From Halobellus litoreus (GTDB lineage: Archaea; Halobacteriota; Halobacteria; Halobacteriales; Haloferacaceae): a stretch of DNA of 64,000 bases. The notes beneath the pieces are model-generated. The model saw only the letters and a list, made by a program, of their open reading frames with translations. It searched no databases and was not told the origin of the DNA. Position 1 is the first letter of the stretch. Every line of letters starts with the position of its first letter. Of this stretch, positions 24,715-32,765 are shown one piece after another. Both the position numbers and the translations under genes were made by a program. The DNA lies in contig NZ_JANHAW010000004.1 of assembly GCF_024464595.1 (NCBI RefSeq), positions 1 through 64,000 of the forward strand, read 5' to 3'.

Positions 24715-25369
24715 TTCAAAGCACTGAGCGCCGGTTGTCTGGTCGGCATATAGCGTAACTCTACTGGCGTCTCTCTCGGCTGGATCTCTTCGTTAGTACG
24801 TAATCTGTAATCGTAACCTGTAATCATAACATAAATCCTCGATGTCGGCTGTTACATCGGGAGTTTTTTGAACTCTAACTGGAAAACAATGGATCTGTGA
24901 CTTCTCGACGCCCGTGCCTGAGACACATTGAACGCACACAATCTACTAGCACCATCCAGCCGACGCTGTCACACTATCCGTGCGATGGGAGTTGAGACTA
25001 CAGCGGGTATAGCGGGGCTATGATGCGTGGTTTCAGCCGAATCAGTGAACGGAACTGACTCAAATTGCTCTCTAAGCGGTCATTCTTGTTGTACTACCAG
25101 CCATACACGCGAATTTCGGCGACTTCCGGCAGTGTTGCCACTTAGACGCCGCATTATCATAGGTAGAGAGCCTTTCTATCCGATTCCGGTTTCTTTCTTC
25201 AACAGCGTCAACGTGTTATCACCCGTTACGATCGTTGAAGACAGTCCGCTGTAACTCACGCGTCACACCCACATCAGGAGATAGCTGGAGAGACTAAAGA
25301 GTCCGTCTAATCGGTGAACGAAATCAGTCTATGAAAGCCATCTCAGACCTCTGAAAAATGGATACGAAC
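24715..25369. other. Gene-free stretch of 650 bases
   Basis: No frame with haloarchaeal coding character. A run of related short words, GTAATCTGTAATCGTAACCTGTAATCATAAC, lies at about 24799-24829. The rest is moderately AT-rich with no obvious IS end. Confidence 0.4.
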
Positions 25370-25801
25370 TCAGGTCTGGCTCTGATAGAGGAGAACCAGG
25401 ATGGCAAGTCCGATGAAGAAGTCCGGAAGAAACACGAACGCGCCGATATTTGGGCGAGGGCGGAAGCCGAAGACGTTGTGTACTACTGGATTTGACGTAC
25501 CCGCGTATAGGAGCAGCGCGAGGCTTAGCACAAGCAGGCTTGCTGTGTACTTGTTTGGAAGGTCGCGATAAAGCTGCACGTAGATGGCTGCGAGTGCCAC
25601 CAGTAATACGAGGTTCAGGGTTGTAAAGAAAACCTCCATCCGAATGAGCAGTTCAATCTGGGAGGACAGCGCCCTCGACGGAGGGCCATGGGACGGAACT
25701 GATGTGAAGAGTGCGACTAAGAGTGCGATACCACTCGCGGTGGTCGCACTCGCTACTGTCGTTCCAAGTGGACTCTTGATCCAGTTACGAATCATCATCA
25801 A
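25370..25801 (-). CDS. Four-helix membrane protein coupled to an ArsR-type regulator
   Basis: 143 residues. Four hydrophobic helices (about 12-32, 55-75, 84-101, 118-138) with a loop FRPRPNIGAFVFLPDFF before the last. No recognised enzyme motif. Its start lies inside the regulator's last codons (17-base overlap), so the two are translationally coupled. Confidence 0.7.
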   Translation of the reverse strand: MMMIRNWIKSPLGTTVASATTASGIALLVALFTSVPSHGPPSRALSSQIELLIRMEVFFTTLNLVLLVALAAIYVQLYRDLPNKYTASLLVLSLALLLYAGTSNPVVHNVFGFRPRPNIGAFVFLPDFFIGLAILVLLYQSQT

Positions 25802-26075
25802 CTCCGGCCTGTTCCGCCACGTCTTCCATGATGTCGAGGTTGTTCATCATTCTGTCTGAGAGGAAGTACATCTGCCCGTAATTGTCACCCTCCGTGGTCA
25901 CGATATTGCTCTCCTCGAGGACTGCGAGATGGTGCTGCACTGTTTTGTAGTTCAAATCTAGGTCATTCGACAATTGATTGGTGTTTCGTGGCTGGTCGTT
26001 GAGTGCGCGGAGGATACGAAGCCGATTTCGGCCTCCACGAGACCCACCAATGAGCCACCAGAGCAACTGCCGCAT
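25785..26075 (-). CDS. ArsR-type winged-helix regulator
   Basis: 96 residues. GGRNRLRILRALNDQPRNTN and QLSNDLDLNYKTVQHHLAVL form a typical ArsR/DUF7344-like winged helix; SDRMMNNLDIMEDVAEQAG is a C-terminal dimer helix. Overlaps the membrane-protein gene, the same regulator plus membrane-protein plan as at 10.3 and 31.4 kb. Confidence 0.85.
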   Translation of the reverse strand: MRQLLWWLIGGSRGGRNRLRILRALNDQPRNTNQLSNDLDLNYKTVQHHLAVLEESNIVTTEGDNYGQMYFLSDRMMNNLDIMEDVAEQAGVDDDS

Positions 26076-26145
26076 CTATCGAGTAATCATTTGGTCGGTG
26101 CAAATACATTCTGTCTCGGTCCGAACGATACTATACCTCCCCGAA

Positions 26146-27195
26146 TTAGTCACTAATCCAGGAGATAATCCGATCAGCGATTTCACCGTTATTGTCGTCT
26201 TGCATCATGAGATGTGTATTTCCGGATATCCCTTCGTCCGGAAGGCTAAGCAGCGTCGATGCGGGACTTGTCTCTCCTGCGAGTTCTGCAGTTGTCTGGG
26301 TCGCTTCCTTGCGACCAGTCTGTCCACGCTCGTCGACATAATCGCCATACACACCCATAAATGGTGCATCACCACCCATCTCCGCCACAGTTTGCGGGTC
26401 AGTCGGCGCACCGACCGGCTCAACTGCGACGATCCGTTCAACGAGGTCCGGCACAGCTTGTGCACCCGTGAATCCGGAACTACCGCCCGCTGAGTGAACG
26501 AGCAGCACTGCCGGACCAACACGGTTGAGAAGCGCCTCTAGAGCGGCAGTCTCCTGAGGTGATGCGAACCGACTCCCACCACCACCTCCGCCACCAGTGC
26601 TAAGGTATGCGGGGAATGACGCAACGAGTTGGTCGACCGACTCGACCGGGTATCGAACATCTTCGTATGGGTCACCGACTTCAGGTCCGAACCCCCACGT
26701 CGGCCAAGCTCGAGCGATAGACCATCGAGAGAGTGAGGCAGAGTCAGAGTTCTGGAGGGCAGCAGTGTCTAAGCCACCTGAATCGACGTTTCGAGGCGGG
26801 TTGAATACATACACGGGATGGCCAGCTTCGGAAAAGTACTCCACCCAGCCGCGTCGACCGTCGGGTGTCGTCCGGTAAATGTACGGTGACAACCCGAGGC
26901 CGGGCACCATTACGACGGGGGACTTGTCGGTGGCCGTATCGGGACATGTATATACGACTTCAGCACGTCCGTCGATGACGGTACTACTGCTTGTGTTTGC
27001 GTTGCCGACGTAGAAATTTCCGAACGTCGGAGAGTCGTCATTCTGTTGTTCGGATTGTGGGGAGGCCTCAGGAGAGGTCTGTGTATCGGTGTTCGGTCCG
27101 CTGTTGTCAGTTGTGCTATTGCACCCTGCGATAGTCGCAGCAAGTGCGACTCCAGTTGCGCGAAGAAACGCTTTCCGAGAGATACCCGATGACAT
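26146..27195 (-). CDS. Exported alpha/beta-hydrolase lipoprotein
   Basis: 349 residues. The N-terminus SRKAFLRATGVALAATIAGC combines a Tat-like motif with a lipobox, so the mature protein starts at Cys 25 and is lipid-anchored outside. A Ser/Thr/Gln-rich linker precedes the hydrolase fold: VVMVPGLGLSPYIY (oxyanion strand), LLVHSAGGSSGFTG (nucleophile elbow, Ser), and a late GNTHLMMQDDNN carrying the likely catalytic His. Probably a lipase or esterase. Monocistronic. Confidence 0.8.
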   Translation of the reverse strand: MSSGISRKAFLRATGVALAATIAGCNSTTDNSGPNTDTQTSPEASPQSEQQNDDSPTFGNFYVGNANTSSSTVIDGRAEVVYTCPDTATDKSPVVMVPGLGLSPYIYRTTPDGRRGWVEYFSEAGHPVYVFNPPRNVDSGGLDTAALQNSDSASLSRWSIARAWPTWGFGPEVGDPYEDVRYPVESVDQLVASFPAYLSTGGGGGGGSRFASPQETAALEALLNRVGPAVLLVHSAGGSSGFTGAQAVPDLVERIVAVEPVGAPTDPQTVAEMGGDAPFMGVYGDYVDERGQTGRKEATQTTAELAGETSPASTLLSLPDEGISGNTHLMMQDDNNGEIADRIISWISD

Positions 27196-27316
27196 ACAGA
27201 TCGTACTGGCCGGGGATCTGGCTTAGTCGATTGCCGAAATCGGCCACAGGTTAGGCACAAATTCATTCCAGTTCATACAGAACGCCCGATATTGACAGAT
27301 AATGGTAAGTTGAGAT

Positions 27317-27904
27317 AACTACTGTGTCGTTCAGAGCGTATGCATTGAGAGCACCGGTCTCAACCTCTGTAACGTACTAATGGACCGAGAGTTCGATAGC
27401 CAGCACGTTTTGGAGATGATCAGCCAGCGCGGGCTTTTCTACGTCGTTCCCAAGCGGATGCAGACCAGCGAGAAGGCGCAGGCGAAACGATTGCTCCAGC
27501 GTGACCAAGACCGATACGAGACTGACCGCAAACTCTATCTGGGCAAGAACGAGTGGCACGAGAGGACGCTGATCTACCGGCAGAAAGAGGATTCAGAGCA
27601 CGACGACCACCGGCAATACTCGGTGCTTATTACGAATTGCGGGAGTGGACTTCTCACTGAGTATGGCTACAGGTGGGAAATCGAGAGCGGGTACAGGTCG
27701 ATCAAACGGTTCATAGCTGCGACGACGTCGAAGGATGTCGGGCTACGGTTCTTCTATTTCGCATTTGCTCGCCTATTGTACTCGATCTGGCGAGCGGTCG
27801 ATTTGCTCGTGCAGGTCAAATTGACTGGTGAGTACGAGCACGCACCGATTGTGACGGTCGATAATTCGCTCACATTGCTGAAGGAGGAGACCGGAATCGA
27901 GTAG
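27317..27904 (+). pseudogene. DDE transposase, C-terminal half
   Basis: NLCNVLMDREFDSQHVLEMI carries the second catalytic Asp and YGYRWEIESGYRSIKRFIAA the Glu; the tail RLLYSIWRAVDLLVQ is typical of haloarchaeal ISH transposases. The first catalytic Asp is missing. A decayed piece with that Asp lies on the opposite strand at 27935-28197, as if the element had been split by an inversion. Confidence 0.7.
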
Positions 27905-27934
27905 TGCGGCACCCTGTCCGGGATAGCGTGATTT

Positions 27935-28197
27935 CAGAGTGCTAACGCTGCCAAGAGTCTCAGAAGTTCACAGATTTGGTTGGGAATGTGATAGACATGG
28001 ACGAGCAAGACACGATCGGGACGGCATTCCCGACCAACTGCACCGTCGCCCACTGGTAAGCGTATTCGTCGGTCTTCTCCTTCGTCCCGATGACTTCGTC
28101 TTCGTAGCCCGTTCTGTCGCCCGCAAAGGGGGTCAGATTCGGTAATGTCGATCGCGACGATCCCCGCTCGAAGCCCCTGACTCGTGTACGGACTCAT
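27935..28197 (-). pseudogene. DDE transposase, middle fragment, frameshifted
   Basis: GLRAGIVAIDITESDPL (first catalytic Asp) in one frame is followed after a shift by AGDRTGYEDEVIGTKEKTDE and YAYQWATVQLVGNAVPIV in another. The order matches the part of the family missing from 27317-27904, but the orientation is opposite. Confidence 0.6.
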
Positions 28198-28293
28198 CTA
28201 CATCGAAAGATGTGCGGCACTGTCGGAAACGAGCTAATTCAAACTTTGCCGTCATTCCTCCTACTATCAGGCTGAGCCGAGACCACTGGAAGG

Positions 28294-29004
28294 TCAGTCA
28301 CCAATTGCGGTGATAATATGGAGGACGAGGACGATAGCAGTGACAACAGTCAGCAAGACGTGTACTCGTCGCCATCGTGAAAAGAGAGTCTCTTTGGTGA
28401 CGGTCAGCACACGGCCAACGACTGACGGTGTCTCATCTCCTCGTCCAAGCCGGACGACGTGTCGATGTAGATATCGACCGTACAGTCCACTCGCCACCTC
28501 TACACCGAGTAAGACAGAAACTGCGAGACCGAGGCCTTCCCACTCTTCGACAGCAATGAAGTGTGGCAGCGTTAGTGCCGTCCCGATGAGAATGACCCAC
28601 TGGTGTGTTTGTAACTGATATCGACGGTATTGCACTGGCAGCAATCGCTTTCGCTTTACAATACTGTACCCGAGGACACCGAGGACGAGAAAGACAATGC
28701 CAGCTTCAACCACACCAATGTACGGGGCCTCACTCACTTCGCCACCAAGGCCCCACCAATCTCCAATCAAACTAGCGCCTGTCTCACCTTCGTCCGAATC
28801 CTCTGCATCTTCACCTTCCTCTTCCTCACCATCCAATTCATCCACGCCCGCAACAGGGGAGAATGACTGTTCTGTTGCGTCGAGATTTTTCACAACTGCA
28901 TAATCACCACCTACTGGTGATGCCCCCTCTTGAACAGTACCGACTCCACTAACGACTAGCAAGAGAACAACGACCAGACTTGCTCGCTGTATACGAGTCT
29001 GCAT
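28294..29004 (-). CDS. Exported/membrane protein with possible heme-b four-helix domain
   Basis: About 236 residues from the ATG at 29004 (MQTRIQRASLVVVLLL), which begins a signal peptide. A very acidic extracytoplasmic part (DGEEEEGEDAEDSDEGETGA) leads to four membrane helices carrying repeated His: THQWVILIG, LTLPHFIAV, LYGRYLHRHVV, WRRVHVLLTV and VLVLHIITA. This is the pattern of cytochrome b561/ferric-reductase-like domains. The acidic part contains EGETGAS, close to the ApbE flavinylation site D-x-x-(S/T)-G-A-(S/T). Divergent from the ApbE operon. Confidence 0.65.
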   Translation of the reverse strand: MQTRIQRASLVVVLLLVVSGVGTVQEGASPVGGDYAVVKNLDATEQSFSPVAGVDELDGEEEEGEDAEDSDEGETGASLIGDWWGLGGEVSEAPYIGVVEAGIVFLVLGVLGYSIVKRKRLLPVQYRRYQLQTHQWVILIGTALTLPHFIAVEEWEGLGLAVSVLLGVEVASGLYGRYLHRHVVRLGRGDETPSVVGRVLTVTKETLFSRWRRVHVLLTVVTAIVLVLHIITAIGD

Positions 29005-29309
29005 AGAAACACGTAGATACAACGCCGAAAAATTCGTTCGCGTCCATCTATCGAATCCTCGTACAACCGCCGAATCATTCCGTACGCAGAGCAAACAGGG
29101 GATGGCCAGCAGTGCCAGCTGCTCGATATCGAAGTCACATACATACTCAGAATCCCCCTCGCGCTCTGAACCGATTCGATAGCTGTACGAAAATTCGATG
29201 GTTGGACGCGAACGCCTTACTAAGGCTGTCTCAACCCTCTATCTGCAATGGCAGAACGCAACGACCGACACGTCGAAGATAGTGGTTCTGAACCGAGGGG
29301 TAGCTAATT

Positions 29310-29666
29310 ATGCGCGTTCCCGTCCCGAAAAACAAACTCGTCGCCTTCACGCTCGTCGGTGCGCTCCTCACAGCTGGTGTCGCCGGGGCCCTTGCGCTGC
29401 CTGGTGGCGGCCTCGCACAGGCTGTCGAGCAACCTAACTCACCAGATACGCCCGCGTCAGACCCATCACAACAGACAGCCGCTGATGCTCCGACTCCGAA
29501 TCAGGACTTCACCCCAGCAGTGCAGACGCAGACTGGCTACGAGGACGACGAACACGAAGAGCATGAAGAAGAATACGAAGAGGATCACGAGGACGACGAA
29601 CACGAAGAGCATGAAGAAGAATACGAAGAGGACCACGAGGACGACGAACACGAAGAGGACGAGTGA
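29310..29666 (+). CDS. Exported His/Glu/Asp-rich repeat protein
   Basis: 118 residues. Signal or anchor segment at about 10-30 (LVAFTLVGALLTAGVAGALA), a Pro/Thr/Gln-rich spacer, then tandem copies of DDEHEEHEEEYEEDHE. The coding DNA repeats exactly every 48 bases from 29541. Such clusters bind divalent or ferric ions. First gene of the redox operon and overlapping ApbE by four bases, so it may store or hand over metal. Function inferred from composition only. Confidence 0.7.
   Translation: MRVPVPKNKLVAFTLVGALLTAGVAGALALPGGGLAQAVEQPNSPDTPASDPSQQTAADAPTPNQDFTPAVQTQTGYEDDEHEEHEEEYEEDHEDDEHEEHEEEYEEDHEDDEHEEDE
29541..29660 (+). repeat. 48-base tandem repeat in the His/Glu-rich gene
   Basis: Two complete units and a shortened third, starting at 29541, 29589 and 29637, each opening GAGGACGACGAACACGAAGA. 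The exactness suggests recent slippage and probable length variation between strains. Confidence 0.8.
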
Positions 29667-30541
29667 CCAAGATGATGGGATCGCTCGCATCGGTCTACGA
29701 ATGGTTCGGGAACACCCGCCGCGAGTTCAACTGTTGTGATACGAGGTTTCGGATCCAGGCGACAGGCGTCCGGGCCGACGCTGCGGTGACTGCGACTCGA
29801 GAAACGGCTGAGTTACTTGAAGCACAGCTGAACGCCTTCGATGAGACGAGTGCCGTCAGCCAGCTCAATCGCAAGAATGAGGTCACGAACGAACACGTCG
29901 CCCGTATCGTTCGCCGTGGGCTCGAATACTACGACCGGACCGACGGGGTATTCGACATCCACCAGGGGCGCGTCGAACACGACCTCAAGGCGTTCCTGCG
30001 CGGTGATAGCGACGCACTGCCGGCGACCTTCAACACAGGAACCGTCCGCGTCGACGACGCCACCGTCACCAGCGACGTCGAACTCGACCTCAACGGCCTC
30101 GCCAAGGGATACATCGTCGATCGAACCGCCGAAGCGCTCTCGGGTCTCGGCCGTCGCGGATTCGTCAGCGGTGGCGGGGATATGTCTCCACCTACGGGAC
30201 CGGTCGCTATCGAGAGCCCGTACGGCGACGACACGCCGCTGAAGGTTCTGGACACGGACTGGTCTGTCGCGACGTCCGGGGGATATCGACGCTCGCGGAA
30301 CGGCACGGACCACGTCTACGATCCGACCACGGAGTCGCTCGGCTCTCGTCACGAGTCCGTCACCGTCGTGGCGCGCCGAGACTGCATGGAAGCCGACGCC
30401 GTAGCGACGACGCTTGCAGCGCTCCCACTCGCCAGGGCGCGTGAATTAGCAGCGGAGTGGGAGGGGCTAGAGGTACTCATCATCCACGACGGCGTCTTTC
30501 ATACGACTGAGGGGTTCGAGACACATGTCATGGACATATAA
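29663..30541 (+). CDS. apbE: FAD:protein FMN transferase (ApbE family)
   Basis: 292 residues from the GTG at 29663; ATG codons at 29672 and 29675 are equally possible. Family motifs are in order: AFDETSAVSQLNR (about 55-70), VELDLNGLAKGYIVDRTAEA (about 134-155), RRGFVSGGGDMS (about 165), ATSGGYRRSRNGTDHVYDPT (about 208), and MEADAVATTLAAL (about 245). ApbE transfers FMN from FAD to a Thr or Ser of target proteins outside the membrane. No Tat or Sec signal is obvious at the start, although archaeal members are usually surface exposed. The neighbours are redox membrane proteins. Confidence 0.85.
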   Translation: MTKMMGSLASVYEWFGNTRREFNCCDTRFRIQATGVRADAAVTATRETAELLEAQLNAFDETSAVSQLNRKNEVTNEHVARIVRRGLEYYDRTDGVFDIHQGRVEHDLKAFLRGDSDALPATFNTGTVRVDDATVTSDVELDLNGLAKGYIVDRTAEALSGLGRRGFVSGGGDMSPPTGPVAIESPYGDDTPLKVLDTDWSVATSGGYRRSRNGTDHVYDPTTESLGSRHESVTVVARRDCMEADAVATTLAALPLARARELAAEWEGLEVLIIHDGVFHTTEGFETHVMDI

Positions 30542-30812
30542 ACAGCGAATCACCGTCGTCGCGATCGTCGTCCTGGTCGTGGCCGTGCCAGTCCTCTGGC
30601 AGATCGGCGATGTGCGTGCTACCCAAGCGACCGAAGAGAAACAGAGTGACATAGTCAGTCAGACAGTTTCGTCGAGACAGGCACCAGCCGATTACGACGG
30701 GGATGGCATCGACGACTCCGCCGATCGGTGTCCGACGCGACCGGAGACGACGAACGGATTCCAGGACGCGGACGGCTGTCCCGACGTCGTGGCGACTACG
30801 GGGGCCTCGTGA
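30525..30812 (+). CDS. Membrane-anchored protein with thrombospondin type 3 Ca-binding repeat
   Basis: 95 residues. One N-terminal helix (TVVAIVVLVVAVPVLW), then an outside segment with DYDGDGIDDSADRCPTRPE and NGFQDADGCPD, a thrombospondin type 3 / OmpA-linker calcium-binding repeat with two Cys. The last residues are VATTGAS, close to an ApbE acceptor motif. Overlaps apbE by 17 bases and the next gene by one base, so it belongs tightly to this operon. Confidence 0.7.
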   Translation: MSWTYKQRITVVAIVVLVVAVPVLWQIGDVRATQATEEKQSDIVSQTVSSRQAPADYDGDGIDDSADRCPTRPETTNGFQDADGCPDVVATTGAS

Positions 30813-31354
30813 TGTCGGGGATCGTCTGGTATCTCGACCGCGGTGCCGCGCTCGTCACGTATCCGGCGCTGTATCTGGCAGTTCTCACGGGTATCCTCTA
30901 TAACACCGAGTCGTTCGGTGTGCTCCACGAGGCTGCCCGACGTGTCCACATCGAACTGTCCGTGTTCGCGATGATCGTCACGTTGCTACACACGGGAATT
31001 GGTGTACTCGATGCGTGGTTCGTCGTCACCGGACAGGTTCCGGCGCCGGCGTACTCGATGGCGTACTTCCTCGGTGGCCTCGCCGTTGGCGCAGGGGCAC
31101 TGCTTATGCTCGTCGTCGCGGTGCTGGGCTTTACCGACGCGAAACGCTTCCAGCGGCCGTGGGGGCCACGCGTCGTCCACTCGTTCGCGTACGCTGGGTT
31201 CGCGTTCGGGACGGTTCACGCGGCCGCAGTCGGGACTGATCTGACAGGGCTGGTCCATCCACTGCTGGGTCCCTCGGTGGCGTTTCTCGTGTACGTGCTC
31301 CTGTTGCGCTTGCTGGTGCTTCACGGGATATCCTCGAACGCGACGGCGAGCTAG
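30812..31354 (+). CDS. Membrane protein with possible heme-b helices
   Basis: 180 residues, five or six helices. His residues sit inside or at helix ends: ARRVHIELSVF, VTLLHTGIGVLDAW, RVVHSFAYAGFAF, GTVHAAAVG and LVLHGIS. The layout resembles ferric-reductase or cytochrome b-like electron carriers. The start overlaps the preceding stop (TGATG). With ApbE and the divergent heme-like protein it would form a membrane electron path. The 3' end overlaps the convergent regulator by a few bases. Confidence 0.65.
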   Translation: MSGIVWYLDRGAALVTYPALYLAVLTGILYNTESFGVLHEAARRVHIELSVFAMIVTLLHTGIGVLDAWFVVTGQVPAPAYSMAYFLGGLAVGAGALLMLVVAVLGFTDAKRFQRPWGPRVVHSFAYAGFAFGTVHAAAVGTDLTGLVHPLLGPSVAFLVYVLLLRLLVLHGISSNATAS

Positions 31355-31872
31355 TAGCTGTCCCAGAGGCCTAGGATACGGTCGACGACTTTGTCCGTGA
31401 ACGAGCGCCGGTGAACTGTATAGAGGTATTTGACCCGGTCAGGATCGCTGACCTCGTAGACGACACTCCGGCCGTCGCGCTCTTTCGTGACGAGGTCGGC
31501 CTCAGCGAGTTTCGAGAGATGCCACGAGACCGTCGATTGGGCCTTGTTTAGGCGGTCACTCAGCTCGGTTGTCGAGAGCGGACCGTCCGTGAGAAGATGT
31601 GCGAGGATGCGGCGACTGTACTCTCGGCGCAACGCGTTCATCACTGCCCGGTCGACTTCGTCGAACTCGGTAGCCAGATAGTACCGCGTGTACTTGCCGT
31701 CGTTCGAGACATCGATCAGATCCTCGTCAGCGAGCCAGCGGAGGTGGTACTGGAGCGTTCCCTGCGCGTACTCGAGTTCGTCGAGGAGCGCGCGAAAGTG
31801 AATCCCGGGTGTATCGGCTATTCGCTGGTAGATCGCCCGCCGGGAGGCCAGTTCAAGATCCGGGTCCGACAT
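31351..31872 (-). CDS. Double winged-helix regulator
   Basis: 173 residues with two winged helices: RALLDELEYAQGTLQYHLRW at about 28-47 and STTELSDRLNKAQSTVSWHL at about 101-120. They are joined by a linker with FDEVDRAVMNALRREYSRRI. Common in haloarchaea next to redox or membrane genes. Lies three bases after the small membrane-protein gene, same operon, and converges on the redox operon. Confidence 0.82.
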   Translation of the reverse strand: MSDPDLELASRRAIYQRIADTPGIHFRALLDELEYAQGTLQYHLRWLADEDLIDVSNDGKYTRYYLATEFDEVDRAVMNALRREYSRRILAHLLTDGPLSTTELSDRLNKAQSTVSWHLSKLAEADLVTKERDGRSVVYEVSDPDRVKYLYTVHRRSFTDKVVDRILGLWDSY

Positions 31873-31875
31873 TGC

Positions 31876-32163
31876 TCAGTCTCGCGTCAAAGCGACGAAG
31901 AACGCCAGGAGGCCACCGAGGATCAGGAGTGCACTCCCGTGTTCAAGCAGTTCGAGCGTGGCGTACGGGAAATACGGGAGCAACGGATACTCGAGAAACA
32001 CGATGAGTCCGTAGACGGCGAACATCGCATACCCGAGCGTGACAATTCGCATACGGCCGTCACGTTCTCGTCGCCACGCCAGGAAGCTGAGTACACTCAG
32101 ACCTGCAGCGAGGACGAAGATACCGAGACTGACGTACTGTTCGAGGAGTTGAGCGAGTGGCAT
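31876..32163 (-). CDS. Small three-helix membrane protein (DUF7521-like)
   Basis: 95 residues, helices at about 10-28, 38-58 and 70-92, loop SFLAWRRERDGRMRIVTLGY between the first two. The architecture equals that of the protein at 10602. Here it precedes rather than follows its regulator. Confidence 0.7.
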   Translation of the reverse strand: MPLAQLLEQYVSLGIFVLAAGLSVLSFLAWRRERDGRMRIVTLGYAMFAVYGLIVFLEYPLLPYFPYATLELLEHGSALLILGGLLAFFVALTRD

Positions 32164-32653
32164 ACGTTGCTATCTGTGCATACTGTCGGTGCGACGTACT
32201 CGGCGATCGATACAATTCAATCGAAGGGGGTGGCGGGGAAAACGATTGGCGTTCAACCGTCGAATCCAATCGAATCGAGTTCTAAAAGCCCCTCCAGGGA
32301 GTCATAGAACGGTTCATGATGCGGTTGATTCCAAGGACTGTTGGTACGAATCACCTGCTCAGTACGTCTGCGTATCTTGCAGGGACAGTCGCAGTGAATC
32401 GAGTTGTGGCTACACCCACATAATGAACACGGAATCAACATCCTATTATGCCATATGCGATGCTCAAACCCCAACGAAGGACACGATTCGGAGGAGTAGT
32501 CTCTCATTTCGAAAGTCCTCGTAGTGACCCACTGTATGAAACCCGATAATGGGTGCCTGTATCGTGAGACCGACGATACTTCTCCCGTTCGGATCACCGA
32601 CGCTCCGAACGAGAGAGCGACACATAGTCCTATACCCTGATTATTCTCCACTT
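32164..32653. other. Intergenic region with an IS-end-like sequence
   Basis: No convincing gene. GGGAGTCATAGAACGG at about 32297-32312 resembles the ends of the IS5-like element at 37.29 kb (GAGGGTGTCATAGAACG). The sequence after it (32320-32460) encodes Cys-rich but stop-interrupted fragments, perhaps transposase debris. Confidence 0.4.
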
Positions 32654-32697
32654 ACTCTCCGTTAGAATGGTTATTACTCTCAGTTAGAATATTCATT
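32654..32697. promoter_or_regulatory. 22-base tandem repeat upstream of the multicopper oxidase
   Basis: ACTCTCCGTTAGAATGGTTA at 32654 and ACTCTCAGTTAGAATATTCA at 32676, each 22 bases long with the trailing TT, 17 or so positions identical. Two turns of helix apart, ending about 70 bases before the start codon. A likely regulator-binding pair. Confidence 0.5.
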
Positions 32698-32765
32698 ACC
32701 AAATCACACCTTCTTTTTCTTTAATTATGTACTGGGACAACTGGTACTCAAGTAAGTGACTACGA

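Noticed and set aside
24715-25369. Second origin or centromere in the gap after the DUF7342-like gene
   Set aside because: The GTAATC/GTAACC words are few and irregular; no box of the orc1 type occurs there.
32253-32651. Cys-rich minus-strand frame after the DUF7521-like gene
   Set aside because: CSLCGCSHNSIHCDC looks like a zinc ribbon, but spacing does not fit TnpB or other ribbons and the frame crosses an IS-end sequence.
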